In this document: positions 1-7,385 of the stretch, piece by piece | How positions within the stretch are numbered: position 1 is the stretch's first letter | How the letters are laid out: every line of letters starts with the position of its first letter | DNA from: Gaetbulibacter saemankumensis DSM 17032 | Lineage (GTDB): Bacteria; Bacteroidota; Bacteroidia; Flavobacteriales; Flavobacteriaceae | Reading direction: 5' to 3' | DNA: 64,000 bases | Assembly (NCBI RefSeq): GCF_000425645.1 | Contig: NZ_KE384430.1 | Coordinates: 496,001-560,000, forward strand | Translations under genes and position numbers: made by a program | Notes under the pieces: generated by a model | What the model saw: the letters and a program-made list of their open reading frames with translations, nothing else | The model's database searches: none | What the model was told of the DNA's origin: nothing

Positions 1-43
1 AATAATATGTAACTTAATGAAATAATTAAATACCTGTTATTTA

Positions 44-517
44 ATGAAGGCGCTTTTTGTCTTATTGTTATTGAGTCAAACCTTGTTTTCTCAATCATTG
101 GAAAATCTACAAGGGCAATATCTATGTGAAGCTGATAGTTTTTTTCACCTATATGAATTTAACAAAAATACGGTAAAAGTAACTCTTAACTTTAAAGACC
201 TCTTTATTGTGAAACACACCATTTTTTACAGCACTTTTTTGAAGTCCAAAAATAAAGATTCTCTTCACGTTATTAAACAAAACCATGAAATCGAAAGACT
301 TACCCCCTTAAATTTAAAAGATGACAAAAGTTCTTATGCTCCCTATAATTCAAATAATACTGATAAAGATTGTTGCCATCTTTGGGTATTAGAAAAGTGT
401 GAAGAAGAAAAGCTATTTATTAAAATAATTCCATTTCACGATACCATGTTTAAAAGGAAATATAAATCAGACTCCAATTTAATCAGACATATAACATTGA
501 CACCCATAAAAAATTAA
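44..517 (+). CDS. Secreted protein of unknown function
   Basis: A 157-residue protein starting with a clear Sec signal peptide (Lys, hydrophobic run of Leu/Val, ending near SLFSQS at about residue 16). I do not recognise a domain in the mature part, which is rich in Lys, Asn and Asp and contains a CC pair near residue 110 followed by HLWVLEKC. The size and style resemble the many small flavobacterial exported proteins with lipocalin-like beta folds, but that is a guess. It is the first of eight small exported or membrane genes between the window start and the tRNA at 6312. The gene is real by length, codon use and signal peptide. Its function is unknown. Confidence 0.6.
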   Translation: MKALFVLLLLSQTLFSQSLENLQGQYLCEADSFFHLYEFNKNTVKVTLNFKDLFIVKHTIFYSTFLKSKNKDSLHVIKQNHEIERLTPLNLKDDKSSYAPYNSNNTDKDCCHLWVLEKCEEEKLFIKIIPFHDTMFKRKYKSDSNLIRHITLTPIKN

Positions 518-550
518 TACGAGATAAAAATTTTATAAACTGAACTTGTA

Positions 551-1216
551 ATGAAGGCTTTTCAAAAATTAAATAATTTTATAAATGCTGACTATATCTT
601 ATGGCACAGGCTTTCAATTACTTTTAAATTAATTCAATTTTCATTACTAATTTGCCTATTCGTATCTGTTATGGGATGTAAAACTTATAAAACTAAAATT
701 GACCCTGAAGTACAAAAAAAAGCCAATTTAGGTGATGAAAAAGCTCAATATGATATAGCGAAGTCATTTTTTGAAACCAGTAATGAGTTTTTTATTACAA
801 AGAAAAGTAGACAGAACAATCTTGAAGAGTCGGTTGTTTGGTTAGAAAAAGCATCAAATCAAGGTAATCTAAAAGCTCAATATCATTTAGCAAGATATTA
901 TGCAATTAAAAAGAAAGACTTTGATCGTGCATTCAATATGATGAAATCGCTTGCGGATCAAGGTTTTGTTGAAGCCCAGTATGTTCTTTCCTCTCATTAT
1001 GTAAAGGGATGGGGCACGCCTAAAGATTTGTCTCAAGCATATAAGTGGTATTTGTTAGCTTTTGAAGAGGACCATATAACATTGAAACATTTTCATTACT
1101 ACTTGGTGTTTTCGGAATATTTAACCCATACCCAAATTAGCGAAGGGCAGAAACTGGCCAAAGAACACTTAACACTGGTTGGCCCCTCTAAACATCTATT
1201 TGAGACAGATAGGTAG
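551..1216 (+). CDS. Sel1-like repeat lipoprotein
   Basis: A 221-residue protein with an unusually long N-terminal lead before a hydrophobic stretch and a lipobox (SVMGC, Cys about residue 43), so it is predicted to be a lipoprotein. The mature part has Sel1-type repeats: A-x-x-G-x-x-x-A-Q-Y-x-x-A patterns are visible at LGDEKAQYDIAKSFF (about residues 58-72), QGNLKAQYHLARYY (about 104-117) and QGFVEAQYVLSSHYVKGWGTPKD (about 137-159), followed by the typical KAYKWYLLA-like helix. Sel1 repeats are helix pairs that mediate protein-protein contacts. The annotated ATG is the only ATG upstream of the lipobox. A shorter start cannot be excluded because the lead is longer than most lipoprotein signals. 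It follows the previous gene by 33 bases and may be co-transcribed. Partners are unknown. Confidence 0.7.
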   Translation: MKAFQKLNNFINADYILWHRLSITFKLIQFSLLICLFVSVMGCKTYKTKIDPEVQKKANLGDEKAQYDIAKSFFETSNEFFITKKSRQNNLEESVVWLEKASNQGNLKAQYHLARYYAIKKKDFDRAFNMMKSLADQGFVEAQYVLSSHYVKGWGTPKDLSQAYKWYLLAFEEDHITLKHFHYYLVFSEYLTHTQISEGQKLAKEHLTLVGPSKHLFETDR

Positions 1217-1235
1217 TATAAAATCAATAAATCTT

Positions 1236-1598
1236 CTATTGCTCACTATTTTCTTTTTTTAATTCTAATCTTGTCATACCAAAAAAATCATATTCAACTA
1301 TGAGTTTATCTACGGTCAACTCTTTAATATAAACAGAACCCATTTCATCTAAAACAATGGAATCACCCATGATTTGCCAAGCAAAAACTTTATCAGAATT
1401 GGTATCAGAAATTAAGTAAAGTGAATCCGATCTAAATAACACAAACTCTGACTTGTCTATTTTTTCCCATTCTACGTCTCCTGTTTCAATATCAATTAAA
1501 GATACAAGTTCCCAAGTTCCTAAAAGATCACCTTTTTTGTAATTTGAATTGCAGCCTATTATTGTGAAAACTAATAGAAAGCTCAATATTTGCTTCAT
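1236..1598 (-). CDS. Small lipocalin-like lipoprotein
   Basis: A 120-residue protein with a lipoprotein signal (MKQILSFLLVFTIIGC, lipobox TIIGC, Cys at residue 16). The mature part begins with K-G-D-L-L-G-T-W-E-L, the G-x-W signature that opens lipocalin-like beta-barrels common in Bacteroidota, followed by alternating short beta strands. This suggests a small barrel of the lipocalin-like type, though no ligand can be inferred. It is convergent with the Sel1 gene, 19 bases away. Family assignment rests only on the N-terminal motif and predicted strand pattern. Confidence 0.6.
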   Translation of the reverse strand: MKQILSFLLVFTIIGCNSNYKKGDLLGTWELVSLIDIETGDVEWEKIDKSEFVLFRSDSLYLISDTNSDKVFAWQIMGDSIVLDEMGSVYIKELTVDKLIVEYDFFGMTRLELKKENSEQ

Positions 1599-1708
1599 TT
1601 CAATTGATTAATATCAAAGTATATTACTTAAGGACAACTATAACAAGTCCCTATCCCATATCCTTTTCTTTTTTAGTATCCTTTTTATGTCTATAGTTTT
1701 TAATCACA

Positions 1709-2266
1709 TTATTGCTTGCTATAACATATAAAGAACGCTATATAAATAAGATATCCCCCATAGCTAAAATTAAAACCTCCCCAAACTATAGGGATGCCCA
1801 AAAGATAAAAAATATAAGGTAATGTCATAATTGCTAATACAGCATGTTGTAAGTCATAAGTCTTAAAAGAAGAATACTTTAAGGGTGCTATGAGCAGGCC
1901 CAAACTTAACCCTATTGCACATGCAGATGATATAAAATCAAAATTACTAAAGCCCATTAAAATACTTTCAATTAGTAAATATATATAGTATGCTAAAATG
2001 CATCCATACACTAATAGAAACGCTACTTTTAAAATGCTTAACAAAACATCCGTTAATACGTCTTTAAAAATTAATATGAACAAAAAGGGAACTGTGGCTA
2101 ATATTGGTATTGTAACAATAAACAGATTCACATGGGTCATTGGATTTGGAAAGATATAATCCATAGGCATTATACTTTCTGCATAAGGCATAAACAATCC
2201 GGCAATAAGAACAAGCGTAAGTACAATTTGGATAGGGCGTTGCATCGATTGTTTCATAAGCTCCAT
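1709..2266 (-). CDS. Multi-pass membrane protein of unknown function
   Basis: A 185-residue, very hydrophobic protein with about five predicted transmembrane helices (approximate residues 12-30, 43-67, 75-100, 112-130, 142-178). I see no catalytic motif and do not recognise a family. The start chosen is the ATG whose complement is at 2264-2266; another Met (residue 4) would give a near-identical protein. It sits on the minus strand 110 bases from the lipocalin-like gene and could share its transcript. Confidence 0.5.
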   Translation of the reverse strand: MELMKQSMQRPIQIVLTLVLIAGLFMPYAESIMPMDYIFPNPMTHVNLFIVTIPILATVPFLFILIFKDVLTDVLLSILKVAFLLVYGCILAYYIYLLIESILMGFSNFDFISSACAIGLSLGLLIAPLKYSSFKTYDLQHAVLAIMTLPYIFYLLGIPIVWGGFNFSYGGYLIYIAFFICYSKQ

Positions 2267-2563
2267 AAAAACCCATACAATCCTAATAATCTATATTTTA
2301 AGGATTTTAACTTTGGTTTTAATAAAGGTAGTCATTATATCTAGACCGTTTAGTTTAACTCAATTAAATAATCATCAACTCTTTAAAAGATTAAGTGTGG
2401 CCATTCCATCTACTAAAAGAGTAATAATATTTACATCAAAATACCTTAAGGGAAATAACCACAAATAAACTTTAATAACCACTAATTTATCAAGTTTAAT
2501 ATGTAGATTTGGATGAATAGCTCCATTTGTTATTATATCTAAGTTTTACTGAATTATAATGCA
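2267..2563. other. AT-rich intergenic spacer
   Basis: This 297-base gap separates the divergent genes at 2266 (minus) and 2564 (plus). It is AT-rich with many in-frame stops. I see no convincing RNA gene, hairpin terminator or complete TTG/TAnnTTTG promoter. It must contain promoters for one or both flanking genes. Confidence 0.4.
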
Positions 2564-3268
2564 ATGATGATGACATCAAGATATCATTTCTTTCTATTAT
2601 TTGGATGTTTGTTCTTCTCCGTCATTTCATGTACATCGGTCTACTTTAATCAGCCCCAACCTATAGATTCAAAAAACCTAAATAGGATACCCAAGAAATT
2701 TAGGGGAACATGGGTTCAAAAAAATGACACCATAATTATTGGAAAAAGATTTTACCAAAAAACAGGCTGGTATTTTAATACGATATCAAAAGTTGAAATT
2801 GACACAAACAAATCATTGCAAATACGTGGACAGCGCATTTATGACCTTGAAGAGCCATCTTCAAAAGGGTTTGAATTTACTGCTGTAAATGATTCATTAA
2901 TTATTCGACATGCAGAAAGGTTTAAATTTACCTTAGGTGATTCTGCCCAACTTAGATCTGTTTCTAAAAAATATTCCATAATTAACTTAAAAAAAGATAG
3001 TATTTGGTGGGATGTTTTTCTTATTGAACGTAAAGATAATGGAGAGATTATAGTAAAAAACACAAAGAAAGATGAACTGAAAATTTTGGAGGCTCTTCTT
3101 AATACTAATGAAATTGAAATTGCTGCAAAAGATAAAAAGACAACATTGGAATCTCGTAAAAACTGGAACGTCGGATTAACTTCAAAACAAATGATTAAAT
3201 TTATTAACATGGGTGGGTTTTCTGAAACAACTTTAGTTCTTAAACCCGATGAAAAAACACATAAATAA
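2564..3268 (+). CDS. Lipoprotein of unknown function
   Basis: A 234-residue protein with a lipoprotein signal (lipobox VISC, Cys at about residue 23). The mature part has P-K-K-F-R-G-T-W-V (about 43-51), again a G-x-W start reminiscent of small lipocalin-like or stress-type beta proteins, then many short beta-strand-like segments and charged linkers. No enzyme motif is visible. Met at residue 2 or 3 could also be the start without altering the signal. Flanked by AT-rich gaps on both sides, so it is probably expressed alone. Confidence 0.55.
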   Translation: MMMTSRYHFFLLFGCLFFSVISCTSVYFNQPQPIDSKNLNRIPKKFRGTWVQKNDTIIIGKRFYQKTGWYFNTISKVEIDTNKSLQIRGQRIYDLEEPSSKGFEFTAVNDSLIIRHAERFKFTLGDSAQLRSVSKKYSIINLKKDSIWWDVFLIERKDNGEIIVKNTKKDELKILEALLNTNEIEIAAKDKKTTLESRKNWNVGLTSKQMIKFINMGGFSETTLVLKPDEKTHK

Positions 3269-3451
3269 CTTGTAACAGCCAAATCAAATAATTGGGTTAA
3301 AAACTTATAATTCTTAAACAGCCACAGACACCTAATCACCTTATTAATAGTTTATTATTTAAAAAAATATACGCTTTTCTATTTATATTGGGTAATTATA
3401 TTTACCTTTCTAAAAACTCCCCATAAGACTTCAATAAATCCATTGCCTATT

Positions 3452-3967
3452 ATGAAAAAAACGATCATTTTTTCATTTGTCCTCTTAGTATTTAGTTATT
3501 GCCGGAGTCAAGATAATTATGCTGGACGTGGTCTTTCATTTTCCTATTCAACAGACAATGCTTGGGGAGTAGATATGTTCGGGAGAGCTGGCAACAATAG
3601 ATTCCATTTAGGTTATGGGCACCAATTTAATAACCAGGAAATTAAAGTAGTAAAAAAACACAAAGAAATTGACGGGTTAACCGAAACTGGAAATGGGAAA
3701 TATTTCTGGGTTATTGACTTAGGATACAGCAGAATATTTAAAAACAAAATAACCATGCACCCTGAATTCAGTATTGGCGCAAGAAATGAATTCACTAACA
3801 TTAAGGACGATAGAGGTTATGTTGACGATTATTCGCTAGTAACCAACTCAAACTTAATTACCGGTATTGGATTAAAAGTAGGTTACTTAATGAATAATGG
3901 TTTAGAGCCTTTCATAGGAATTCATACGCTAAAAAAAATAGATTTTGGAACTAGACTATCTTGGTAA
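3452..3967 (+). CDS. Secreted outer-membrane-type protein of unknown function
   Basis: The ATG at 3452 is chosen instead of a TTG at 3443 because it places the signal peptide (MKKTIIFSFVLLVFSYCRSQ) directly at the N-terminus. The 171-residue product has a Sec signal and a mature region of repeated Gly/aromatic amphipathic strands (RFHLGYGHQF, KYFWVIDLGYSRIF, MHPEFSIGAR, ITGIGLKVGYLM), ending in L-S-W. This pattern fits a small outer-membrane beta-barrel, inferred from strand periodicity and the aromatic C-terminal residue. Cys17 lies inside the signal, so a lipoprotein is possible but the lipobox is poor. Confidence 0.5.
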   Translation: MKKTIIFSFVLLVFSYCRSQDNYAGRGLSFSYSTDNAWGVDMFGRAGNNRFHLGYGHQFNNQEIKVVKKHKEIDGLTETGNGKYFWVIDLGYSRIFKNKITMHPEFSIGARNEFTNIKDDRGYVDDYSLVTNSNLITGIGLKVGYLMNNGLEPFIGIHTLKKIDFGTRLSW

Positions 3968-4138
3968 CAATTCTAAGTATTATAATTTCATCTCTGAAAC
4001 TAGTTAAAATTTTAGAAAACGAATTAAAGATCATTACAAAACAATTTAGAAATTTTATCTGGTCTATTTGGTAATATCATTTATAAAAATATAAATCTGA
4101 GTTTCTAACCTTTATAAACAGTACTAAAACCTAACACC

Positions 4139-4702
4139 ATGAAAACTATTTTAAGTCTTTTATTTGTATTACAAACGGCGCTTATGTTCTCACAGAACAG
4201 TAAAGTGATCCCCGGGGACAAAGCCATAGTATATTTTACCAGAGCCTCCGCATTGGGTGGTGCAATTAATTTCACCTATTTTGATGGCGAGAAAGCAATA
4301 GGAAGATTTAATGGGCCGAAATATATGATTTATGAGTGTGACCCAGGCGAACATTTGTTTTGGGTAAGATCTGAAAACAAGTCATTTGTAGAGGCAAATT
4401 TAGAAGCTGGAAAAATGTACATCATCGATGTTATTCCTAAAATGGGAGCCATTAAAGCAAGTGTAAAGTTAGTTCCAGTGGACAAGAATATTTATAAAAT
4501 GAAAAAAATACAAAAACTTTTATCCAAACGTGGCCCTGAACCATTTAGTGAGTCTGAATTAAATATGCTACAAGAAGAGATGAAGGACGTAATTGATCGT
4601 GGCATGGAAAACTATAAAAAAACACAAAGTAAAGGAAAAAAAATACCAGAACTCAACCCTGATATGACTATTGATAATGACGACTTACTTTATATAAAGT
4701 AA
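4139..4702 (+). CDS. Secreted DUF2846-like protein
   Basis: A 187-residue protein with a Sec signal peptide (cleavage near MFSQ, residue 19). The mature N-terminal half (about residues 25-120) has the features of DUF2846-like proteins: A-I-V-Y-F-T-R, a short F-D-G-E-K-A-I-G strand pair, Y-x-x-x-x-x-x-P-G-E-H-L-F and A-G-K-M-Y-I-I-D-V. The C-terminal 60 residues are a charged helical tail rich in Lys/Glu. The function of the family is not established. Gaps on both sides suggest an independent transcript. Confidence 0.55.
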   Translation: MKTILSLLFVLQTALMFSQNSKVIPGDKAIVYFTRASALGGAINFTYFDGEKAIGRFNGPKYMIYECDPGEHLFWVRSENKSFVEANLEAGKMYIIDVIPKMGAIKASVKLVPVDKNIYKMKKIQKLLSKRGPEPFSESELNMLQEEMKDVIDRGMENYKKTQSKGKKIPELNPDMTIDNDDLLYIK

Positions 4703-4958
4703 AACTGAATCATAATGGTTAATAATAAAAATTTAGGTTTGGAACATGCCAAAAAATCAACTAAATACTGGAGTAGGCATCTTATTTAAATCAACCAAAA
4801 TGAAAAAATTAAAGGCGTAATTTTAGTAAGACAATACTTTCATATAAAATTTATATTAGACGGTTGGTATTTTGGAATCATATTAATTGGGGATTAATTG
4901 GCTTGCTTATAGCCAATGCATACAATGTAGTTATATTTCAGTGTAGCCCAATATAACA
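4703..4958. other. Gene-free, possibly decayed stretch
   Basis: No intact gene is visible. Short translated pieces with hydrophobic character occur around 4830-4900 but are broken by stops, as expected for either random AT-rich DNA or a decayed membrane-protein gene. Together with the tRNA-like remnant that follows at 4959 it looks like old inserted or deleted material, but this is only inference. Confidence 0.3.
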
Positions 4959-5026
4959 CATAAAAAAGCATAAACTACAAATATAATTAAGGACTTTGAG
5001 TGGTCTCACCCATCTCGAAATTGGGG
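4959..5026 (-). pseudogene. Decayed tRNA 3' end plus terminator (copy of 6269-6337)
   Basis: These 68 bases align with the terminator and 3' part of the intact tRNA at 6312-6385. Shared blocks in order are CATAAAAAA, AAACTACA, the GGNCTTT run, AGTGGTC-TCACC versus AGTGGTCCCACC, and CTCGAA followed by a G-run. The terminator arms and the acceptor/T-arm portion are therefore recognisable in the same order and spacing, with about three quarters of bases identical by eye. The anticodon and D arms are absent and base pairing of the acceptor stem is damaged, so no functional tRNA is made. Such partial tRNA 3' copies are the usual footprint of integrase-mediated insertion into a tRNA gene. Confidence 0.65.
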
Positions 5027-5073
5027 AAGGGTTATTATTTATAAAGAGATACGCTCTACTATAAAATATTATC

Positions 5074-5095
5074 CAAAACAAATTAATTTGTTTTG
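5074..5095. repeat. Perfect 22-bp palindrome
   Basis: The sequence from C5074 to G5095 is its own reverse complement, centred between 5084 and 5085 (half-site CAAAACAAATT). It lies 66 bases upstream of the ATG at 5162. It could be an operator for a dimeric regulator or a small hairpin. It has no adjacent T-run on the plus side typical of a terminator. The symmetry is seen directly; any role is inference. Confidence 0.5.
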
Positions 5096-5161
5096 AAATT
5101 TCAATAGAGCATTATTAAAGTATTTATATTAGTGGTATGTAAAGAACTAAACAAGCTTTTT

Positions 5162-6127
5162 ATGAACTTAAAAAACTTGCCTCATATAATCGTGGCTGCC
5201 CTTTTCTTAATAGGGGCGTTCGTAACTTACATAGGCGTTAGTATAATGAGTCAGGATATACAGGTATTTGACTCGAGCTCTCCAAGTGATGGTGGAATTC
5301 CGGAATTATTCAATATCATAATTGGGGGCCTTATTAGCTTAATAGGTGGAATTTGCACTATTTTTCTACTCATAACATGGGCGTTTGGAGCCCTGATTCA
5401 GCTATTTGCAAAGTTAATTCAATTATTTGGAGCAAAGCGTGTTTTTATAACGCTTGGTGTGGTATCTATACTCCTCTGTGTTTATTTTTTCTCCGGTCTT
5501 TTTGAAAAGCCGATCTACGTGGGAGCCCTTGACGGAAGTATTTACAGCAAGCCCTTATTTACTGCATCAAAAGACACGATATTAACCACCACCGATGCCA
5601 AATTAAAAATAATTCACGCTACTGATAGTATATCAAAAGGACATCCCTGGTTTCTGGTTTCATATGGTAAGTCTCTAAAAGGTTATATATGGGGTGGAAA
5701 TCTTTGCGCGAAGGAGTATTGGATCAATGGATTGTCAGGTCGCTGTGAATCTCACAAACAAAATTTATTAAAAAATGAATTTGATTTAAATAAATTAAAA
5801 AAAAATCAAAATACTGTCGATGTAATAGAGCTTTTGTATGCCAAGCTTCCTGGAATTTGGTTTTCAGATTACTCCGGCAATTATAAATTCACAAGCCAAA
5901 TGGAGATTACCATTAAAGGAAAGGTAATTGGCTGGTGGTCCATAAAACATGAGGAGAACCTCATGGGATACCCTAAGTTTTATCTGCTATTGGACTATTT
6001 CCCTGACATCAATAAATCCCACAAGAGATTTCTAATAACAAGATTAAATAACAAGACACTCAGTCTAAAAGGAAAGGGCTTCTTTAGTCAAGAACGTCAT
6101 TTTACAAAAGATAATCCAATGAACTAA
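5162..6127 (+). CDS. Membrane-anchored protein of unknown function
   Basis: The ATG at 5162 is preferred over a GTG at 5132 because it begins a normal membrane anchor (MNLKNLPHIIVAALFLIGAF). The 321-residue product has about three N-terminal hydrophobic segments (approximately residues 7-27, 53-85 and 92-112). A soluble part follows; its first portion (YVGALDGSIYSKPLFTASKDTILTTTDAKLK...GYIWGGNLCA) is reminiscent of a bacterial SH3-like fold, judged by short beta strands and the GYIWGG turn. The remainder is unrecognised. It is the only gene between the tRNA remnant at 4959 and the intact tRNA at 6312, so it is the best candidate cargo of that interval. Confidence 0.5.
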   Translation: MNLKNLPHIIVAALFLIGAFVTYIGVSIMSQDIQVFDSSSPSDGGIPELFNIIIGGLISLIGGICTIFLLITWAFGALIQLFAKLIQLFGAKRVFITLGVVSILLCVYFFSGLFEKPIYVGALDGSIYSKPLFTASKDTILTTTDAKLKIIHATDSISKGHPWFLVSYGKSLKGYIWGGNLCAKEYWINGLSGRCESHKQNLLKNEFDLNKLKKNQNTVDVIELLYAKLPGIWFSDYSGNYKFTSQMEITIKGKVIGWWSIKHEENLMGYPKFYLLLDYFPDINKSHKRFLITRLNNKTLSLKGKGFFSQERHFTKDNPMN

Positions 6128-6271
6128 AAAGTTCTTAGAGATAGGATTAATGCTAGACCGATTGATTAATTGGTTTGCTCTAATAATCATAGAGAGAGCA
6201 AGAGCAAGAATAAACTTTATAATAGTTTATCCAATGCAATTAATTATAACCTAAAGTTAAGTTTAAAGCAT

Positions 6272-6309
6272 AAAAAAAGCCCAAACTACACATGTAGTTT
6301 AGGCTTTTT
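6272..6309. terminator. Hairpin terminator downstream of the tRNA
   Basis: An A-rich arm with AAAAAGCC-C-AAACTAC pairs with GTAGTTT-A-GGCTTTTT, giving a hairpin flanked by A- and T-runs, so it can work in both directions. On the minus strand it lies directly after the tRNA 3' end. On the plus strand it can end the transcript of the gene finishing at 6127. A decayed copy lies at 4959. Confidence 0.8.
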
Positions 6310-6311
6310 AG

Positions 6312-6385
6312 TGGTCCCACCTGGGCTCGAACCAGGGACTTTCTGATTATGAGTCAGATACTCTAACCAACTGAGTTATAGGACC
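6312..6385 (-). tRNA. tRNA with anticodon CAT (elongator Met or lysidine-modified Ile2)
   Basis: On the minus strand the 74 bases fold as a full cloverleaf. The acceptor arm is GGTCCTA/TGGGACC with discriminator A, the D-arm region is ACTCAGTTGGTTAGAGT, the anticodon stem TCTGA/TCAGA encloses the loop CTCATAA (anticodon CAT), and the T-loop is GGTTCGAGCCC. CCA is not encoded. From the sequence alone I cannot separate elongator Met from the Ile tRNA that is modified to lysidine at C34. The closest memory match for the acceptor and anticodon stem is the Ile2 type, but that needs a tRNA classifier. Confidence 0.93.
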
Positions 6386-6432
6386 GAAATCGGCTGCGAA
6401 TTTAATACTATTTTTAGAACCCTACAAGAAAA

Positions 6433-6843
6433 TTATTCCTTTAATCTAATTTCTTCACAAAGTTCTATGAGCACGCCATTGGTAGATTTTGGATGCAAAA
6501 AAACAACTCGCTTATTATCAGCACCTTTTTTGGGTTTTTCATTTAAAACAACAAAACCTTCGGCGGTTAATCTTTTTACTTCTTTTTCTAAATCATCAAC
6601 ATCAAAGGCTATATGATGTACGCCTTCTCCCTTCTTATTTATAAATTTTGCAATAGGACTTTCGGCATTTGTAGCCTCTAATAATTCAATCTTGTTAGTA
6701 CCTACTTTAAAAAAGGAGGTTTTTACACCTTCACTCTCTACAATTTCGGTTTTATAGCTAGGCACGCCCAACAGTTTTGAAAATAAACTATTAGATGTTT
6801 CCAGGCTTTTAACTGCAATACCTATATGTTCTATTTTATTCAT
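6433..6843 (-). CDS. mce: Methylmalonyl-CoA epimerase
   Basis: This 136-residue VOC-fold enzyme interconverts the R and S epimers of methylmalonyl-CoA, linking propionyl-CoA use and methylmalonyl-CoA mutase. Two beta-alpha-beta-beta-beta modules are visible. The metal ligands fit His6 (EHIGIAV), Glu53 (NKIELLEA), His76 or His77 (GVHHIAFDV) and Glu127 (GVLIELCE). Glu53 occupies the place of the Gln of the well-studied enzyme, seen in many homologues. The start at 6843 is chosen over 6879 because MNKIEHIGIAV is the family N-terminus, AAGGAA precedes it, and a -7 box at 6882-6889 would overlap the longer start. Divergent from rbfA. Confidence 0.92.
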   Translation of the reverse strand: MNKIEHIGIAVKSLETSNSLFSKLLGVPSYKTEIVESEGVKTSFFKVGTNKIELLEATNAESPIAKFINKKGEGVHHIAFDVDDLEKEVKRLTAEGFVVLNEKPKKGADNKRVVFLHPKSTNGVLIELCEEIRLKE

Positions 6844-6881
6844 TAAGAATTCCTTTGGCTTAAGATACAAATTTTGCATTT

Positions 6882-6889
6882 CAAAAGTA
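6882..6889 (-). promoter_or_regulatory. Candidate -7 box for mce (TACTTTTG)
   Basis: Read on the minus strand the bases are TACTTTTG, matching the Flavobacteriia -7 consensus TAnnTTTG, and lie 38 bases before the mce ATG at 6843. I do not see a -33 TTG at the usual distance, so this is a partial match only. Confidence 0.4.
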
Positions 6890-6910
6890 AGATAATCTTT
6901 AAATATGCGC

Positions 6911-6918
6911 TATTTTTG
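6911..6918 (+). promoter_or_regulatory. Candidate -7 box for rbfA (TATTTTTG)
   Basis: TATTTTTG matches TAnnTTTG and is in the divergent mce-rbfA gap, 71 bases before the rbfA ATG. No TTG is present 17-23 bases upstream. It would give a leader of roughly 60 bases. Confidence 0.35.
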
Positions 6919-6989
6919 CACCATTAATAAGGGAATCATAATATTTAACTTTTATTTACTAAATTAATCCACCTTAAAAAACCAATAAC

Positions 6990-7385
6990 ATGGAAGAGAG
7001 TCAAAGACAGAAAAAAATAGGATCGGTTTTACAGCGCGACTTAGTTGATGTATTACAAGGCGCAGCAACACAAGGCGGTATGCACGGTATTTTAATATCG
7101 GTTACCAAAGTAAAAGTCACCGTAGATTTAGGTGTTGCTAAAGTATATTTAAGTATTTTCCCTAGTGATAAAGCCAAAGAATTGCTTGCAGGCATTAAAT
7201 CGAACACTCCTTTAATTCGACATGAATTAGCACAACGTACCAAAAATCAGTTACGTCGTATGCCTAATCTGGAATTCTTTGTTGATGATTCTTTAGAATA
7301 TATAGACAAAATTGACCAGTCTTTAAAAGGTGGTGATAACCCAATTAAAGATCCGAGTATTTTAGATAAAAGAAAAAAGTCTTAA
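6990..7385 (+). CDS. rbfA: Ribosome-binding factor A
   Basis: RbfA binds the 30S subunit and helps mature the 5' end of 16S rRNA, notably in the cold. The 131-residue product has the single KH-like fold of the family: an early helix (RQKKIGSVLQRDLVDVLQ), then ISVTKVKVTVDLGVAKVYLSIFP, and the C-terminal RTKNQLRRMPNLEFFVDDSLEYIDKIDQSL with the conserved R-x-P-x-L-x-F-x-x-D-D-S-L. The length is normal. The permease gene starts directly after its stop codon, so the two are likely translated from one mRNA. Confidence 0.95.
   Translation: MEESQRQKKIGSVLQRDLVDVLQGAATQGGMHGILISVTKVKVTVDLGVAKVYLSIFPSDKAKELLAGIKSNTPLIRHELAQRTKNQLRRMPNLEFFVDDSLEYIDKIDQSLKGGDNPIKDPSILDKRKKS

Noticed and set aside
2839-3339. 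Long minus-strand open frame of 166 codons
   Set aside because: It is fully antisense to a lipoprotein gene with a clear signal peptide, and its own product shows no signal or domain.
4959-5026. A second functional tRNA
   Set aside because: Only the 3' part and terminator resemble the tRNA; anticodon and D arms are missing and the acceptor stem cannot pair. It is kept as a remnant only.
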